From NCBI GenBank assembly GCA_028870115.1, contig JAGWQH010000053.1:1-39097 (forward strand): a DNA stretch of 39,097 nt. Direction: 5' to 3'. Position numbers and translations under genes: made by a program. Positions 1 through 8,764 of this stretch are shown here, one piece after another. How positions within the stretch are numbered: position 1 is the stretch's first letter; every line of letters begins with the position of its first letter. The notes below the pieces were generated by a model that saw nothing but the letters and a program-made list of their open reading frames with translations, was not told the DNA's origin and did not search any database. Origin of the DNA: Candidatus Methylomirabilota bacterium (GTDB lineage Bacteria; Methylomirabilota; Methylomirabilia; Methylomirabilales; Methylomirabilaceae).

Positions 1-60
1 CCGACTCGCGGGTCTGAGTGGTCGGGGAAGGAGTGGCTCCAGGCCGATGTGGCCATCAGG

Positions 61-92
61 AGCAGCCCTGCTGCGAGAGCAGCAGGGCTGCT
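61..92 (-). terminator. Perfect 14-bp hairpin after the metal-efflux operon
   Basis: Positions 61-74 and 79-92 are perfectly complementary (14-bp stem, loop GAGA). The hairpin lies 19 bp beyond the stop of the minus-strand gene ending at 112, so it probably ends or protects that transcript. No clear U tract follows on the minus strand, so it may not be a classical intrinsic terminator. Confidence 0.6.
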
Positions 93-111
93 CCAGCGCC
101 CCGGCAACCGG

Positions 112-1068
112 TTATCGTGGCAGCGTTTGGGGGCCCAAGACGCCATGGAACGGTGTCCAGGTAAAAATGTCAGGAGCGATATCGTCGAGGAAGATGTGGA
201 GCATCACTAGGGCTCCCGTATGGCGCCCGACCGTATCGTTGAGGGGTATTTGCGCCGAGGCTGCGAGCTCGAAGTACTTCCCGGCCCAGACCAGCCCGGG
301 GTTGGCAAAGGCGGTGTGTGTTCCATTGTTAGGCCCGCTGATCTTGGTTTCTCCATTGAACTCCACGACGGGGAACAGACGGTTGAACGGCCAGGCAATG
401 CCCACATCTTTTACATACGATTGTAGATACGGGATGCTGTACATTACGGCAACTCCCCAAGTGAAGGTATGCTGGGCGTCGTCTTCCCGCTCATTGCGGT
501 TGGCGCGCAGGTCGAAGCCGAGCGACGTGGTGACCGCAACCGGCTTGATCCAGTCGGCCCAGTCCGGGAGATCGCCGAACCCTTTGCCGATCTGAAGGGC
601 CGGGCTGACGGTCGTGCCCGAGAGTCGGCCGATTCGCCTCTGCCCGACGCCGCCAGGCGAAACCTTCACAGCAGCGGTGGCTGCCACCTCATGAAGAGCA
701 TTCCGAATGAACTGATAGCGGAGGCCGAACTCCGGATTATCGAAGCCAGAGGTAGCACCCTCCTCTTCCGCAGCGTCGCCACGAGGCCTAATAATGTGAT
801 ACGAACCGCCGAGCGTGATCGCCAGATCTGGGGTCAATCGTTTTGAGATCTCTGCGTCGAAATCAGTTGTAAGCGCCTCCGGCTCTCTGCGGTGGCCGGC
901 CGTAATGGCAGCCTCGTCAGAGACGAACGAGTCCTCGACAACAATCGTCGATGGGAACCACCGCTTTCCCACGACGCCATGAGCCCAACCGGATGCCGGC
1001 AACGCGATCACAACAGCAATGCCCAACACCAACGAACATACACTACGCCATCTGGTCTCGCGATGCAC
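112..1068 (-). CDS. Secreted or outer-membrane protein of the metal-efflux locus
   Basis: This 318-aa protein has a clear N-terminal signal peptide (hydrophobic run about residues 10-28, ending ...GWA before HGVVGKRWFP). The rest alternates polar and hydrophobic residues with many aromatic, glycine-rich strands, such as FGLRYQF and a terminal-region strand ending in LHIFL, as in outer-membrane beta-barrels. The start is GTG, preceded by AGGAGGGAGAGATC, a strong ribosome binding site. It is the last gene of the minus-strand series that includes czcCBA, 203 bp after the small membrane protein, and is followed by a strong hairpin. I recall similar uncharacterised proteins starting HGxVGKRFFPxT beside RND efflux genes. 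A role in metal handling at the outer membrane is inferred only from this position. Confidence 0.8.
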   Translation of the reverse strand: MHRETRWRSVCSLVLGIAVVIALPASGWAHGVVGKRWFPSTIVVEDSFVSDEAAITAGHRREPEALTTDFDAEISKRLTPDLAITLGGSYHIIRPRGDAAEEEGATSGFDNPEFGLRYQFIRNALHEVAATAAVKVSPGGVGQRRIGRLSGTTVSPALQIGKGFGDLPDWADWIKPVAVTTSLGFDLRANRNEREDDAQHTFTWGVAVMYSIPYLQSYVKDVGIAWPFNRLFPVVEFNGETKISGPNNGTHTAFANPGLVWAGKYFELAASAQIPLNDTVGRHTGALVMLHIFLDDIAPDIFTWTPFHGVLGPQTLPR

Positions 1069-1271
1069 GATCTCTCCCTCCTGAACGCAAATCGGACGCT
1101 GATAGAAATAAGCCGTTGACTTGTGACGCTCTCGGAATCCTGGCCGGCGGCCGATGGTCGCGTTGATGAAACCAATACTGTAATGAGACGCGGACTCGGC
1201 AGTTAGGGCAATTTCTGGAAATTCTGCCGGAAGCAGGTTCGCTGAGCGTCAGAAACGTCGATTGGGGCGAG

Positions 1272-1604
1272 TCACGCGAGGGAAAACAGGGGCGGAGATC
1301 GACCGGTACGCTTGATGATCTGAAACTGGGACAAACGCGGGAGAAGCGGCACCAGGATAAACAGAGTCGACGCAACTACAGGCAGAATCACCCCTGTTGA
1401 CGGCGCATGAGGCGCAACGGTCTTGTGAACCCAGATGCAGATCGAAGCGAGACGACTATTGGCCTGACTTTGCAGGTGCCCGTTGTGGGGCTGGACGAGG
1501 CAGTGAGTGAGGAAGGCATTGAGTAGCAGGTAAAAGCCCAAGGATGCAACCGCAAGTGATTTGAGGCGCAGGCGAACCATGGACCGTTGATGTAGTCTGT
1601 GCAT
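1272..1604 (-). CDS. Small membrane protein of unknown function
   Basis: This 110-aa protein has two hydrophobic segments (about residues 18-36 and 70-90) separated by a polar loop rich in His and Cys (HCLVQPHNGH... and HKTVAPH). The layout resembles small proteins of unknown function found in metal-efflux operons. It lies on the same strand as czcA, 350 bp downstream, separated by a palindromic repeat element. No strong ribosome binding site is visible at the annotated ATG, so the start is uncertain; an internal ATG at codon 9 is an alternative. The histidines and cysteines could bind metal, but that is a guess. Confidence 0.5.
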   Translation of the reverse strand: MHRLHQRSMVRLRLKSLAVASLGFYLLLNAFLTHCLVQPHNGHLQSQANSRLASICIWVHKTVAPHAPSTGVILPVVASTLFILVPLLPRLSQFQIIKRTGRSPPLFSLA

Positions 1605-1750
1605 TGAAGTTATGCAATCCTGCTTCCTGGGCTGACCTTAGCATACTCCTCAACTATTTGTAGGCTATCGAAGCCGGATTACTGCTGTCAAGCGAAAAAG
1701 AATGAACTGCCCCGCAGCAAGCTACGGGGTATCGTCTTCTGTTCCGGCCC

Positions 1751-1894
1751 GTCATTCCGCCTGCCTGTGCGTCTCCGCACCTGTCTGCGTCGCACACGCG
1801 ACAGGCAGGCGCAGACAGGTGCTTGACACGGAATCCAGTCGGACCCTTGTATCTTGACTGTAGCGCTCTGGATACCGGCTTCCGCCGGTATGAC
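1751..1894. repeat. Compound palindromic repeat between czcA and the small membrane gene
   Basis: The 350-bp gap 1605-1954 has no convincing gene but holds a structured element. It begins GTCATTCCG and ends CCGGTATGAC. GCCTGCCTGT (1759-1768) is perfectly complementary to 1801-1810. GCACCTGTCTGCG (1777-1789) is perfectly complementary to 1810-1822. ATACCGGC (1872-1879) pairs with 1884-1891 over a 4-nt loop. The GTCATTCC...GGAATCCAG...CTGGAT...ATGAC layout matches a widespread class of dispersed intergenic palindromes in bacteria. It may act as a transcript-processing site or terminator after czcA. Confidence 0.7.
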
Positions 1895-1954
1895 GCACTC
1901 GCGGCAAGCCGCGGGGAATTAACCCCCAGTGGATTCAACAAATATCTCGGAGGA

Positions 1955-4900
1955 TTAGGCAGAGTCTGCGGCGTCGCGCTCAAACCAGCGGTAGAGGCTC
2001 GGCAGCACGAAGAGTGTCAGCAGTGTGGATGTCACCAGGCCGCCGATGACGACGGTAGCCAGCGGGCGCTGGACCTCGGCGCCCACGCCATGGGACAGCG
2101 CCATCGGGATGAATCCGAGACCGGCGACCAACGCCGTCATCAAGACCGGCCGTAGACGGATCTCGGCGGCCTTCAACGCGGCATCACGCGCCGACAACCC
2201 TTCCTCGCGAAGGTGCAGGATATAGCTCATCAGGACCACGCCATTCAGGACAGCCACCCCGAACAGCGCAATGAAGCCTACGCCTGCCGAAATACTGAAC
2301 GGTAATCCGCGCGTGGCCAGGGCAAGAACCCCACCGGTCACCGCCAGCGGGACGTTCAGGAAGATCAGCAGCGCAGGTCGGACTGCATTAAAGGTGGTGT
2401 ACAGCAGGACAAAGATCAGGCACAGCGAGAGAGGAACCACGATGGCCAGGCGACTGGTTGCCCGCGCCAGGTTTTCAAACTGCCCGCCCCATTTGAGATG
2501 ATAGCCCGAAGGCAGTGTGAGTTCTTTGGCAATTCGGTCCTGCGCCTCGCGCACAAATGAGCTTAGGTCACGACCTCTCACATTCGCTTCCACAACGATC
2601 CGCCGGCTGATATCTTCACGACTCACCTGGGCCGGGCCCTCTTCGATACTGACAGAGGCCAGTTGGGCTAAGGGGATAAGGGCGCCGTTTGGCGCCGCCA
2701 CCGGCAAGTCCTGGAAGGAAGGCAGATCAGTACGGCTGCTGCCGGCCGCTCGGACAACCAGGGGGAATCGCCGCTGCCCTTCAAAGACCGTTCCTACTAC
2801 TCTCCCGGCGCCGGCAGCCTCCACAGCAGCCAGGACATCCGCGGCGTTGATACCATACCTGGCGATCCGCCGCCGGTCCACCTGAATCCGCAGGGCCGGG
2901 AGGCCGGTCACCTGCTCGACCCGGACATCCTGGCCACCAGGGATCTGTCGCAGGATGTGGGCTGCCTGGTCGCCCTTTCCTTTTAAGACGTTGAGATCGT
3001 CCCCGAAAATCTTCAGCCCGACATCGGACCGGACGCCGGCGATCATTTCGTTGAAACGCATCTCGATCGGCTGGGTAAAGCTCATGCCTACGCCAGGAAC
3101 CTCTGACGAGAGGGCCGCAGCGAGCTGATCGATCAACTTCTCTTTTGTCATGCCAGGCTTCCACTCGCTATGCGGTCGGAGAGCCACGAAGACATCGGAT
3201 GCCTCCATCCCCATCACGTCGGTCGCCACTTCGGGAGACCCGATTCTCGACACCACCTGCCGCACCTCCGGAAAACGCAGGAGGGTACGCTCAATCTCAT
3301 GAGAGTCCTTGATTGATTGATCTAACGCGGTGCTCGGGAGACGCCAGGTCTGCAACACAATATCACCCTCGTCGAGTTGCGGAATAAACTCTCCGCCGAG
3401 AAACGGCACAAACGCGAGGCTGATGACAAAGGCCGATGCCGCCACAAGGGCCGTCATTTTCGGGTGGTGAACACACCACGCGAGTCGCGGCAGGTACAGA
3501 ATCTTCACGCGGCGGAGGAGCCATGAATCGCCCTCGCTGATCGACCCCTGCAGAAAGAGAGACGCCAGAACCGGCATCAGCGTAAACGATAGGATCAGCG
3601 ATCCAATGAGGGCGAAGATGACCGTGAACGCCATCGGCTTGAACATCTTCCCCTCGACGCCCTGTAACGTGAGGATCGGCAGGTAGACGATGACGATAAT
3701 GCTGACGGCGAAGAAGATGGGCCGCAGGACCTCGCGCCCGGCTCGGAGGATAATGAGGGGACGTTCCTCTCGTCGTACGCTGCGCTCTTCCGCCAGATGC
3801 CGAATGATATTTTCAATCATCACCACCGCGCCGTCCACGATCAGCCCGAAATCGATCGCGCCTAGGCTCATCAGATTGCCGGAGATTCCCGTCTGCACCA
3901 TTCCCGTGAAGGCGACCAGCATGGAGAGGGGGATCGCTGCGGCGACGATCAGGCCGCCTCGGAGGTTGCCGAGGAGCAAGAGCAGAACGGCAACGACCAG
4001 CAGCGCTCCCTCGATCAGATTGTTGGTGACGGTTCGGATGACCTTGTTGACGAGATCTGATCGGTCATAGTACGGCTCAATGGAGACCCCGGATGGCAGA
4101 GTCGATTTCATCCGCTCCACCTCGTCTTTAATCCGCTCAGCCACGACGCGACCGTTGCCGCCGCGAAGCATCAGCGTCATGGCGACCACCGTCTCTCCTT
4201 CAGCATTTCGGGTCGCCGCCCCGATCCGGGGCATCGAGTCGATTCTCACCTGACCCAGTTGAGCCACCGTAATCGGCGTGCCGCCCGGTCCGGTGCCTAT
4301 CATGATCCGGGACAGGTCGTCCTGGTTTTCGACCAGCCCCTCGCCTCGAATCACATACGCCTCGCCGTTGTGCTCAATATAGCCGCCGCCGGCGATGGCG
4401 TTATTCTTTTCAAGTTCCTCAAACACCCGCCCGATAGGAATTCGGTACGAGACGAGTTTTCTCTGGTCTACGATGACGTGGTACTGCTTCGTGTACCCGC
4501 CCCATTGCGATACTTCCACGACCCCTGGGACCGTACGCAGCCTGTACGCGATCTGCCAATCGAGGATCTCGCGCAATTGCATTGGCGTAAAACTATCGCC
4601 CTTCACCACGAACTGGTAGACCTCGCCCAGCCCTGTGGAGATCGGCGCGAGGTCGGGCGTCCCGAACCCTGCGGGAATCTGCTCTTTGGCTGTAGCCATC
4701 CGTTCGGCCACCAGTTGTCGAGCAAAGTAGGCGTTGACGTGATCCTTGAACACGATGGTGACAGCCGATAGACCGAATCGGCTCACCGAGCGAAGCTCTT
4801 GCAGGTCCGGTAGACCGCTCATGGCCGCTTCGATCGGGAAGGTGACATATCGCTCTACTTCCACTGGGCCCATGGGCGCTGTTTTGGTAAGAACCTGTAC

Positions 4901-5038
4901 CTGGACCGTCGTGATGTCCGGGACAGCATCAATCGGCAGGTCGCGCAAGGCCATAATTCCTCCGAGGACGAGCAGAGCGGTCAGGATCAAGACAAGAAAT
5001 CGATTCTCCAAAGAAAGCTCAAAAATGCGCTGGAGCAT
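1955..5038 (-). CDS. czcA: Heavy-metal RND efflux pump, inner-membrane transporter
   Basis: This 1027-aa protein has the full length of an RND transporter: twelve membrane segments and two large periplasmic loops. It is the proton-driven pump of a tripartite CBA complex that exports divalent metal ions. Fourth-helix residues D396, D402 and E409 fall in the motif DFGLIVDGAVVMIEN. They match the Asp-Asp-Glu proton relay of Cupriavidus CzcA, which is diagnostic for the Zn/Co/Cd/Ni branch; the Cu/Ag pump CusA has a different motif here. ATG is preceded by GGAGG at a good distance, 18 bp after czcB. The exact metal is not certain from sequence, and no metal-sensing regulator is visible nearby. Confidence 0.95.
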   Translation of the reverse strand: MLQRIFELSLENRFLVLILTALLVLGGIMALRDLPIDAVPDITTVQVQVLTKTAPMGPVEVERYVTFPIEAAMSGLPDLQELRSVSRFGLSAVTIVFKDHVNAYFARQLVAERMATAKEQIPAGFGTPDLAPISTGLGEVYQFVVKGDSFTPMQLREILDWQIAYRLRTVPGVVEVSQWGGYTKQYHVIVDQRKLVSYRIPIGRVFEELEKNNAIAGGGYIEHNGEAYVIRGEGLVENQDDLSRIMIGTGPGGTPITVAQLGQVRIDSMPRIGAATRNAEGETVVAMTLMLRGGNGRVVAERIKDEVERMKSTLPSGVSIEPYYDRSDLVNKVIRTVTNNLIEGALLVVAVLLLLLGNLRGGLIVAAAIPLSMLVAFTGMVQTGISGNLMSLGAIDFGLIVDGAVVMIENIIRHLAEERSVRREERPLIILRAGREVLRPIFFAVSIIVIVYLPILTLQGVEGKMFKPMAFTVIFALIGSLILSFTLMPVLASLFLQGSISEGDSWLLRRVKILYLPRLAWCVHHPKMTALVAASAFVISLAFVPFLGGEFIPQLDEGDIVLQTWRLPSTALDQSIKDSHEIERTLLRFPEVRQVVSRIGSPEVATDVMGMEASDVFVALRPHSEWKPGMTKEKLIDQLAAALSSEVPGVGMSFTQPIEMRFNEMIAGVRSDVGLKIFGDDLNVLKGKGDQAAHILRQIPGGQDVRVEQVTGLPALRIQVDRRRIARYGINAADVLAAVEAAGAGRVVGTVFEGQRRFPLVVRAAGSSRTDLPSFQDLPVAAPNGALIPLAQLASVSIEEGPAQVSREDISRRIVVEANVRGRDLSSFVREAQDRIAKELTLPSGYHLKWGGQFENLARATSRLAIVVPLSLCLIFVLLYTTFNAVRPALLIFLNVPLAVTGGVLALATRGLPFSISAGVGFIALFGVAVLNGVVLMSYILHLREEGLSARDAALKAAEIRLRPVLMTALVAGLGFIPMALSHGVGAEVQRPLATVVIGGLVTSTLLTLFVLPSLYRWFERDAADSA

Positions 5039-5056
5039 GGAAGATTCCTCCGGAGG

Positions 5057-6355
5057 TTATTGCCCCTGCCCCTGGGTGATTTGTTCCTTGAGGAACTCAG
5101 ACTTGAGCGTAAAACTGCCGGTGGTCACAAGTTCTTCGTCGCCTCTGAGACCTTCGGCGACCTCAACGAGGTCTCCTGATGCGGGTCCAAGCTTTACCTT
5201 CCGCCGCGCAAACGTCACCGGATCGAGTTTGACGAACACAGATGGCTGCCCATCGATCTTCTGAATGGCCGATGAAGGAATCGCCGTAACCGTGGCAGAT
5301 CCGTCGGCAGTCTTGGCTCGAAGCCGGACGGTTGCGAACATCCCGAGCTTTAATTTCCGTTGAGGATTCTGAATCTCCACTCGCGCCTTGGCTGTCCGTG
5401 TTTGTGGATCGAGCAGATCGGCGACATAGCCGATGGTGCCGTAGAAGGTTTCACCCGGGTAGGCCTCAACGTTGATTTCAGCGGTTGTCCCACGTCGAAC
5501 CTGGCCCAGATCCTTCTCGTAGATATCTACCAGCGTCCACACATGGGAGAGGTCGGCGATCGACAGAAGTTCTTTTTCAGGACCGACCACCTCGCCTGGT
5601 GCCCCCTCCTGCTTAATGATCACGCCACTGATCGGCGCCTTGACGATGGTGTACGAGGCCTCACGACGGAGCGACTTCTCGTAGCTGGTCGACAGCGCGT
5701 CGATCTGCTCCTCGGTCATCCCGAAGCGATACAGCTTCTCCTTCACCCGCGCGATTCGCGCATGCCGACTCGCGACCGCCGCTTCGGCGACTCGGCGCTC
5801 CGCCTCACGGACATGGACCTCTTTTTCAGCGATGGCTTCTTTTTTGAGCAGCAATTGGGCGCGGTCCAACGACTGCTGCGCATGATACAGGTTGGCCAGG
5901 TCTCGTCGGAGATCAGCAAACTCTGCCATATAGTCTCCGATAGCCTCTCCCAACTCGATATTGTCATACTCGAAGAGCGGGGCGCCCTGGTTTACTGAAT
6001 CGCCAACCTGCACATGGACTCTTTCGATCCGCCCTTTGGCGATAGGGGCGATGTGGCTCACGCGCGCCGGATCCGGTGCGATCGCGGCTGTGGCTTCAAT
6101 GACCCGGATTGGAGCAACCCGCTGCGGTCGAGCAGTGGCAAATCCGAACTTGCCCTGAACCTCGGCTGAAATCGTAATCTTGCCGTCTCTCTGCTCGACT
6201 TTGGATTCAACTTTTTTTTCTTCGGGGGCGCGGCTGCAGGCCGCTAGCGTTAGGGCTACCGCTATGATGACCGTTGGCAATAAGGGGGCCCGAAGCGCGA
6301 AGCTCCAAGCACGAAGTGCAGATCTAACGAACGGATGTCCAATCATCGTCATCAT
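5057..6355 (-). CDS. czcB: RND efflux periplasmic adaptor (membrane fusion lipoprotein)
   Basis: This 432-aa adaptor links the inner-membrane pump to the outer-membrane channel. It has an N-terminal hydrophobic segment ending in a lipobox-like LTLAAC (Cys about residue 40), so it is probably lipid-anchored. Then come a split biotinyl-lipoyl-like domain (IAPIAKGRIERVHVQVGDSV... and ...IVKAPISGVIIKQEGAPGE), an alpha-helical hairpin between the halves (about residues 145-225), and beta-barrel and membrane-proximal domains toward the C terminus. The gene starts 9 bp after czcC and is followed 18 bp later by czcA. There is no obvious metal-binding N-terminal extension rich in His or Met. Confidence 0.93.
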   Translation of the reverse strand: MMTMIGHPFVRSALRAWSFALRAPLLPTVIIAVALTLAACSRAPEEKKVESKVEQRDGKITISAEVQGKFGFATARPQRVAPIRVIEATAAIAPDPARVSHIAPIAKGRIERVHVQVGDSVNQGAPLFEYDNIELGEAIGDYMAEFADLRRDLANLYHAQQSLDRAQLLLKKEAIAEKEVHVREAERRVAEAAVASRHARIARVKEKLYRFGMTEEQIDALSTSYEKSLRREASYTIVKAPISGVIIKQEGAPGEVVGPEKELLSIADLSHVWTLVDIYEKDLGQVRRGTTAEINVEAYPGETFYGTIGYVADLLDPQTRTAKARVEIQNPQRKLKLGMFATVRLRAKTADGSATVTAIPSSAIQKIDGQPSVFVKLDPVTFARRKVKLGPASGDLVEVAEGLRGDEELVTTGSFTLKSEFLKEQITQGQGQ

Positions 6356-6364
6356 CGTGTACCC

Positions 6365-7609
6365 CTACCGGCCGACGGCCGCTTCCACTTGAAACCTGGC
6401 AATGCTCAGTTCGTACAGGGAGCGGTTGTAGAGCCGCTGGACCTCTCGAAAGGCCCGCTGCGCGTCCAGAAACGCTGTGAGATCGATGGCTCCCAGCTTG
6501 TGTGCGGCCTCGGCAATCTCCCGCGATTCGCGGGCCTTGGGCAGGTATTGGGTCTCCAATCCTTCGAGGCGCCGGCGTTCACTCTCAAACCTGTTAAAGG
6601 CCTGATCCACCTCCAAGAGCGCCTGAGTTTCCAGTCGCTTGTATTGGAATGCTTCTCGCTCCTCTTCTGCCTTGGCCCGAACGATGCCCCCCTGGTTTCG
6701 ATTGAAGAGGGGCAGAGGAGCCGCGATGCCAAATAAGACGGTATCTTCGCTGAAGTCCCGCTTATAGCCCACGAAGGGAAACAGATTCGGGAAGCGCCGC
6801 GCCTGCTCAAGCCCGAGCTGTTCGCGAGATCGGATGACTCGTTGGCGCTGGGCTTTAAGGTCCGGGCGGGTCTGCAGAGCCTCGGCATGCAACGGTGTCA
6901 GGCTGTCGATCGGTTCGCCCTTGCCAAGCTCTTCAGTGACATCGAATTCGACTGTCGAGTCCGAGACGCCAAACAGCGCCAGGAGCGTGGCCTTGGCCTG
7001 CTTGAGGTTCAGTTCGCCCGCGACTACGTCGTCAAACACTCTGAAGCGCTCAACCTGCACACGCCTCAACTCCACCCCCGAGATCTCTCCGAGGCGGAAC
7101 TGCTCTTCCTTGGAGCGAATGGTCCGATCAAAGTCGGCCAGCAGCTCGCGGGCTACAGCAAGATCAGTCTTGGCCAGCACGATCTGGTAATACGCCTGCT
7201 TGACCGCGAATCGGAGTAGACGGGCCGTATTGTCGACGTCGGCCTCAGTCGCGCGGAGATTCGCCCCTGCGACGGCAATTTGCTGGGAACGCTTGCCGGC
7301 TGTCTGAATCTCCTGGCTGACTTCAAAGAAGAGCTCCTGTCGATCTATGAACGATCCCCCATGAAACCCTTCTGATCTGAGCGAAAGCTGTGGGTTCGGT
7401 AGCATCGCGGCGGTGGTCGCGTCGCCACGCGCGATCTGTTTGGCCGTCGTCTCTGTCTGCAGACCAGGGTTGCGACTCGCCGCGATTTGCAACGCATCGG
7501 CCAGCGAAAGCATTCGCGGGAGCTCATGGAGTTGGGCGTCGGCGGAAAGAGGTGTACTGCACCAGATCAGGAGAGAGATCACAAAGCCGCCAAGATACCT
7601 GCGTCTCAT
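6365..7609 (-). CDS. czcC: RND efflux outer-membrane channel (TolC family)
   Basis: This 414-aa protein has a signal peptide (about residues 1-26, ending ADA) followed by two long alpha-helical repeats typical of outer-membrane efflux proteins: LSLADALQIAASRNPGL near the N terminus and the related LTPLHAEALQTRPDLKAQ in the second half. It forms the outer-membrane duct of the CBA complex. It is the first pump gene of the operon and the length is normal for CzcC. A 138-bp space separates it from the upstream small secreted protein gene, with no clear promoter seen there. Confidence 0.93.
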   Translation of the reverse strand: MRRRYLGGFVISLLIWCSTPLSADAQLHELPRMLSLADALQIAASRNPGLQTETTAKQIARGDATTAAMLPNPQLSLRSEGFHGGSFIDRQELFFEVSQEIQTAGKRSQQIAVAGANLRATEADVDNTARLLRFAVKQAYYQIVLAKTDLAVARELLADFDRTIRSKEEQFRLGEISGVELRRVQVERFRVFDDVVAGELNLKQAKATLLALFGVSDSTVEFDVTEELGKGEPIDSLTPLHAEALQTRPDLKAQRQRVIRSREQLGLEQARRFPNLFPFVGYKRDFSEDTVLFGIAAPLPLFNRNQGGIVRAKAEEEREAFQYKRLETQALLEVDQAFNRFESERRRLEGLETQYLPKARESREIAEAAHKLGAIDLTAFLDAQRAFREVQRLYNRSLYELSIARFQVEAAVGR

Positions 7610-7747
7610 TTGTCTACCATCCCTCGCATAACGTCACGTTGGACATATCCCAACGCCTTACGGCTTACGTCGTTGGATGAAGGAGAACGGGGCAACGCCT
7701 CTCACGACTATGAGGCATACTCACAATCGTGAGAACTGAAAGGAAGA

Positions 7748-8116
7748 TTACGTCTGACGAGGCGGTGGGGAGGCTATATCGATTGTGAAAGAGAGAGGGG
7801 ATGTGGGACGTTGATCGTTGCGTGCCCTGACGGATCCCGGAGGAGCAAAGAGACAGGGGGGTGGCTGATCGATCGGGCTGACTTCAAAATCGCAGTGCGG
7901 GATCAATGGCGTTGTTGAGGCCGGCCGGCCATCAGGCGTTCCTTGCGACTCGGAGACTCTGGAGTACAAGTCGAGTTGCCGGTTGCTGGTGGAGGATGAG
8001 ATCCCGATGGTACTCAACAGAGGGTAGCTATCAGAACCGATTGCCTCGCCGTGCAGAAGTGGAAGGCCGACGTACACTAAAAGGAGAACACGGGTAACAA
8101 TTTGCCGGATCTTCAC
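7748..8116 (-). CDS. Small secreted protein at the head of the metal-efflux operon
   Basis: I prefer the internal GTG at 8116, because GGAGG lies 9 nt upstream; an earlier GTG at 8143 in the same frame lacks a ribosome binding site. From 8116 the product is 122 aa. It opens MKIRQIVTRVLLLVYVGLPLLHG, a signal-peptide-like segment, followed by a low-complexity Ser/Pro-rich region with two cysteines (CDF and PCLF) and a proline-rich end. I recognise no domain. The position immediately downstream of the operon promoter and before czcC suggests a periplasmic accessory role in metal efflux, as for other small proteins in such operons. Confidence 0.6.
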   Translation of the reverse strand: MKIRQIVTRVLLLVYVGLPLLHGEAIGSDSYPLLSTIGISSSTSNRQLDLYSRVSESQGTPDGRPASTTPLIPHCDFEVSPIDQPPPCLFAPPGSVRARNDQRPTSPLSFTIDIASPPPRQT

Positions 8117-8190
8117 AGCGTGTAACCTCCACGGCCTGGTCACTTCCGGAGGCAGCTTTTAATAGCCTTGGGCACCCCTCGATCGCCATC

Positions 8191-8220
8191 AGTCTATCAG
8201 TCGATCCGCTGTCGTGTCAA
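8191..8220 (-). promoter_or_regulatory. Probable promoter of the metal-efflux operon
   Basis: On the minus strand TTGACA (8215-8220) and TAGACT (8191-8196) are separated by 18 bp, matching a sigma-70 promoter. The tandem repeat ATCAGTC-T-ATCAGTC (8188-8202, plus-strand reading) overlaps the -10 element and could be a regulator site. The first gene starts about 75 bp downstream. Confidence 0.6.
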
Positions 8221-8233
8221 GCGGCTCACAGAT

Positions 8234-8764
8234 TTACGGCATGTTATCGAGCTGACCCAGGCTGAGTAGAACCGCAACCGGGCTTCCCCTTCGAACAAGG
8301 GCGCCGGCCTCAGGATCCTGGGCAATTACTGCTCCCTTGGGATATTCCGACGAATGGACCTGTGCCACCCGGCCAAGCGTGATACCGGGTGCTTGCAGGA
8401 GCGCTTTAGCCTCCGAGAGGGGTAGTCCGGCCAGACTGGGGAGTGCGACCGCGTCGCTGCCTTGGCTGACCACCAGGCGGATCTCGCTGTTTTTCCTAAC
8501 CCACGAGCCACTGGCAGGTCGTTGGAACAAGATGGCATCTTGCGGAACCTCTTCACTGTACTCCCGACCGCTCACTTTTGGCTGAAGGCCCTGCCCGCGC
8601 AGCAGTTCGAGAGCAGCCGTAGAGTCCATCCCGATGACCCGCGAAAGCTGTACCTTGTCCTTATCGGCCGCAAGCCAGATTGTGATTGCGCCGCTCACGA
8701 CAGCCACAGCAGTGAGGATCAGAGTTGCCGCGAGCCCCTTGCGCAACAGCCGGAGGAATCTCAT
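8234..8764 (-). CDS. PASTA-domain membrane protein
   Basis: This 176-aa protein has one N-terminal membrane segment (about residues 10-32) and two extracytoplasmic PASTA repeats: about residues 40-105 (VIGMDSTAALELLRGQGL...) and 106-172 (LAGLPLSEAKALLQAPGI...). PASTA repeats bind peptidoglycan precursors in kinases and penicillin-binding proteins, but there is no kinase or transpeptidase domain here. The gene overlaps the end of rsmB by 4 bp. The fmt-rsmB-PASTA order is familiar from other bacteria, though the function of the stand-alone PASTA protein is unknown. Confidence 0.85.
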   Translation of the reverse strand: MRFLRLLRKGLAATLILTAVAVVSGAITIWLAADKDKVQLSRVIGMDSTAALELLRGQGLQPKVSGREYSEEVPQDAILFQRPASGSWVRKNSEIRLVVSQGSDAVALPSLAGLPLSEAKALLQAPGITLGRVAQVHSSEYPKGAVIAQDPEAGALVRRGSPVAVLLSLGQLDNMP

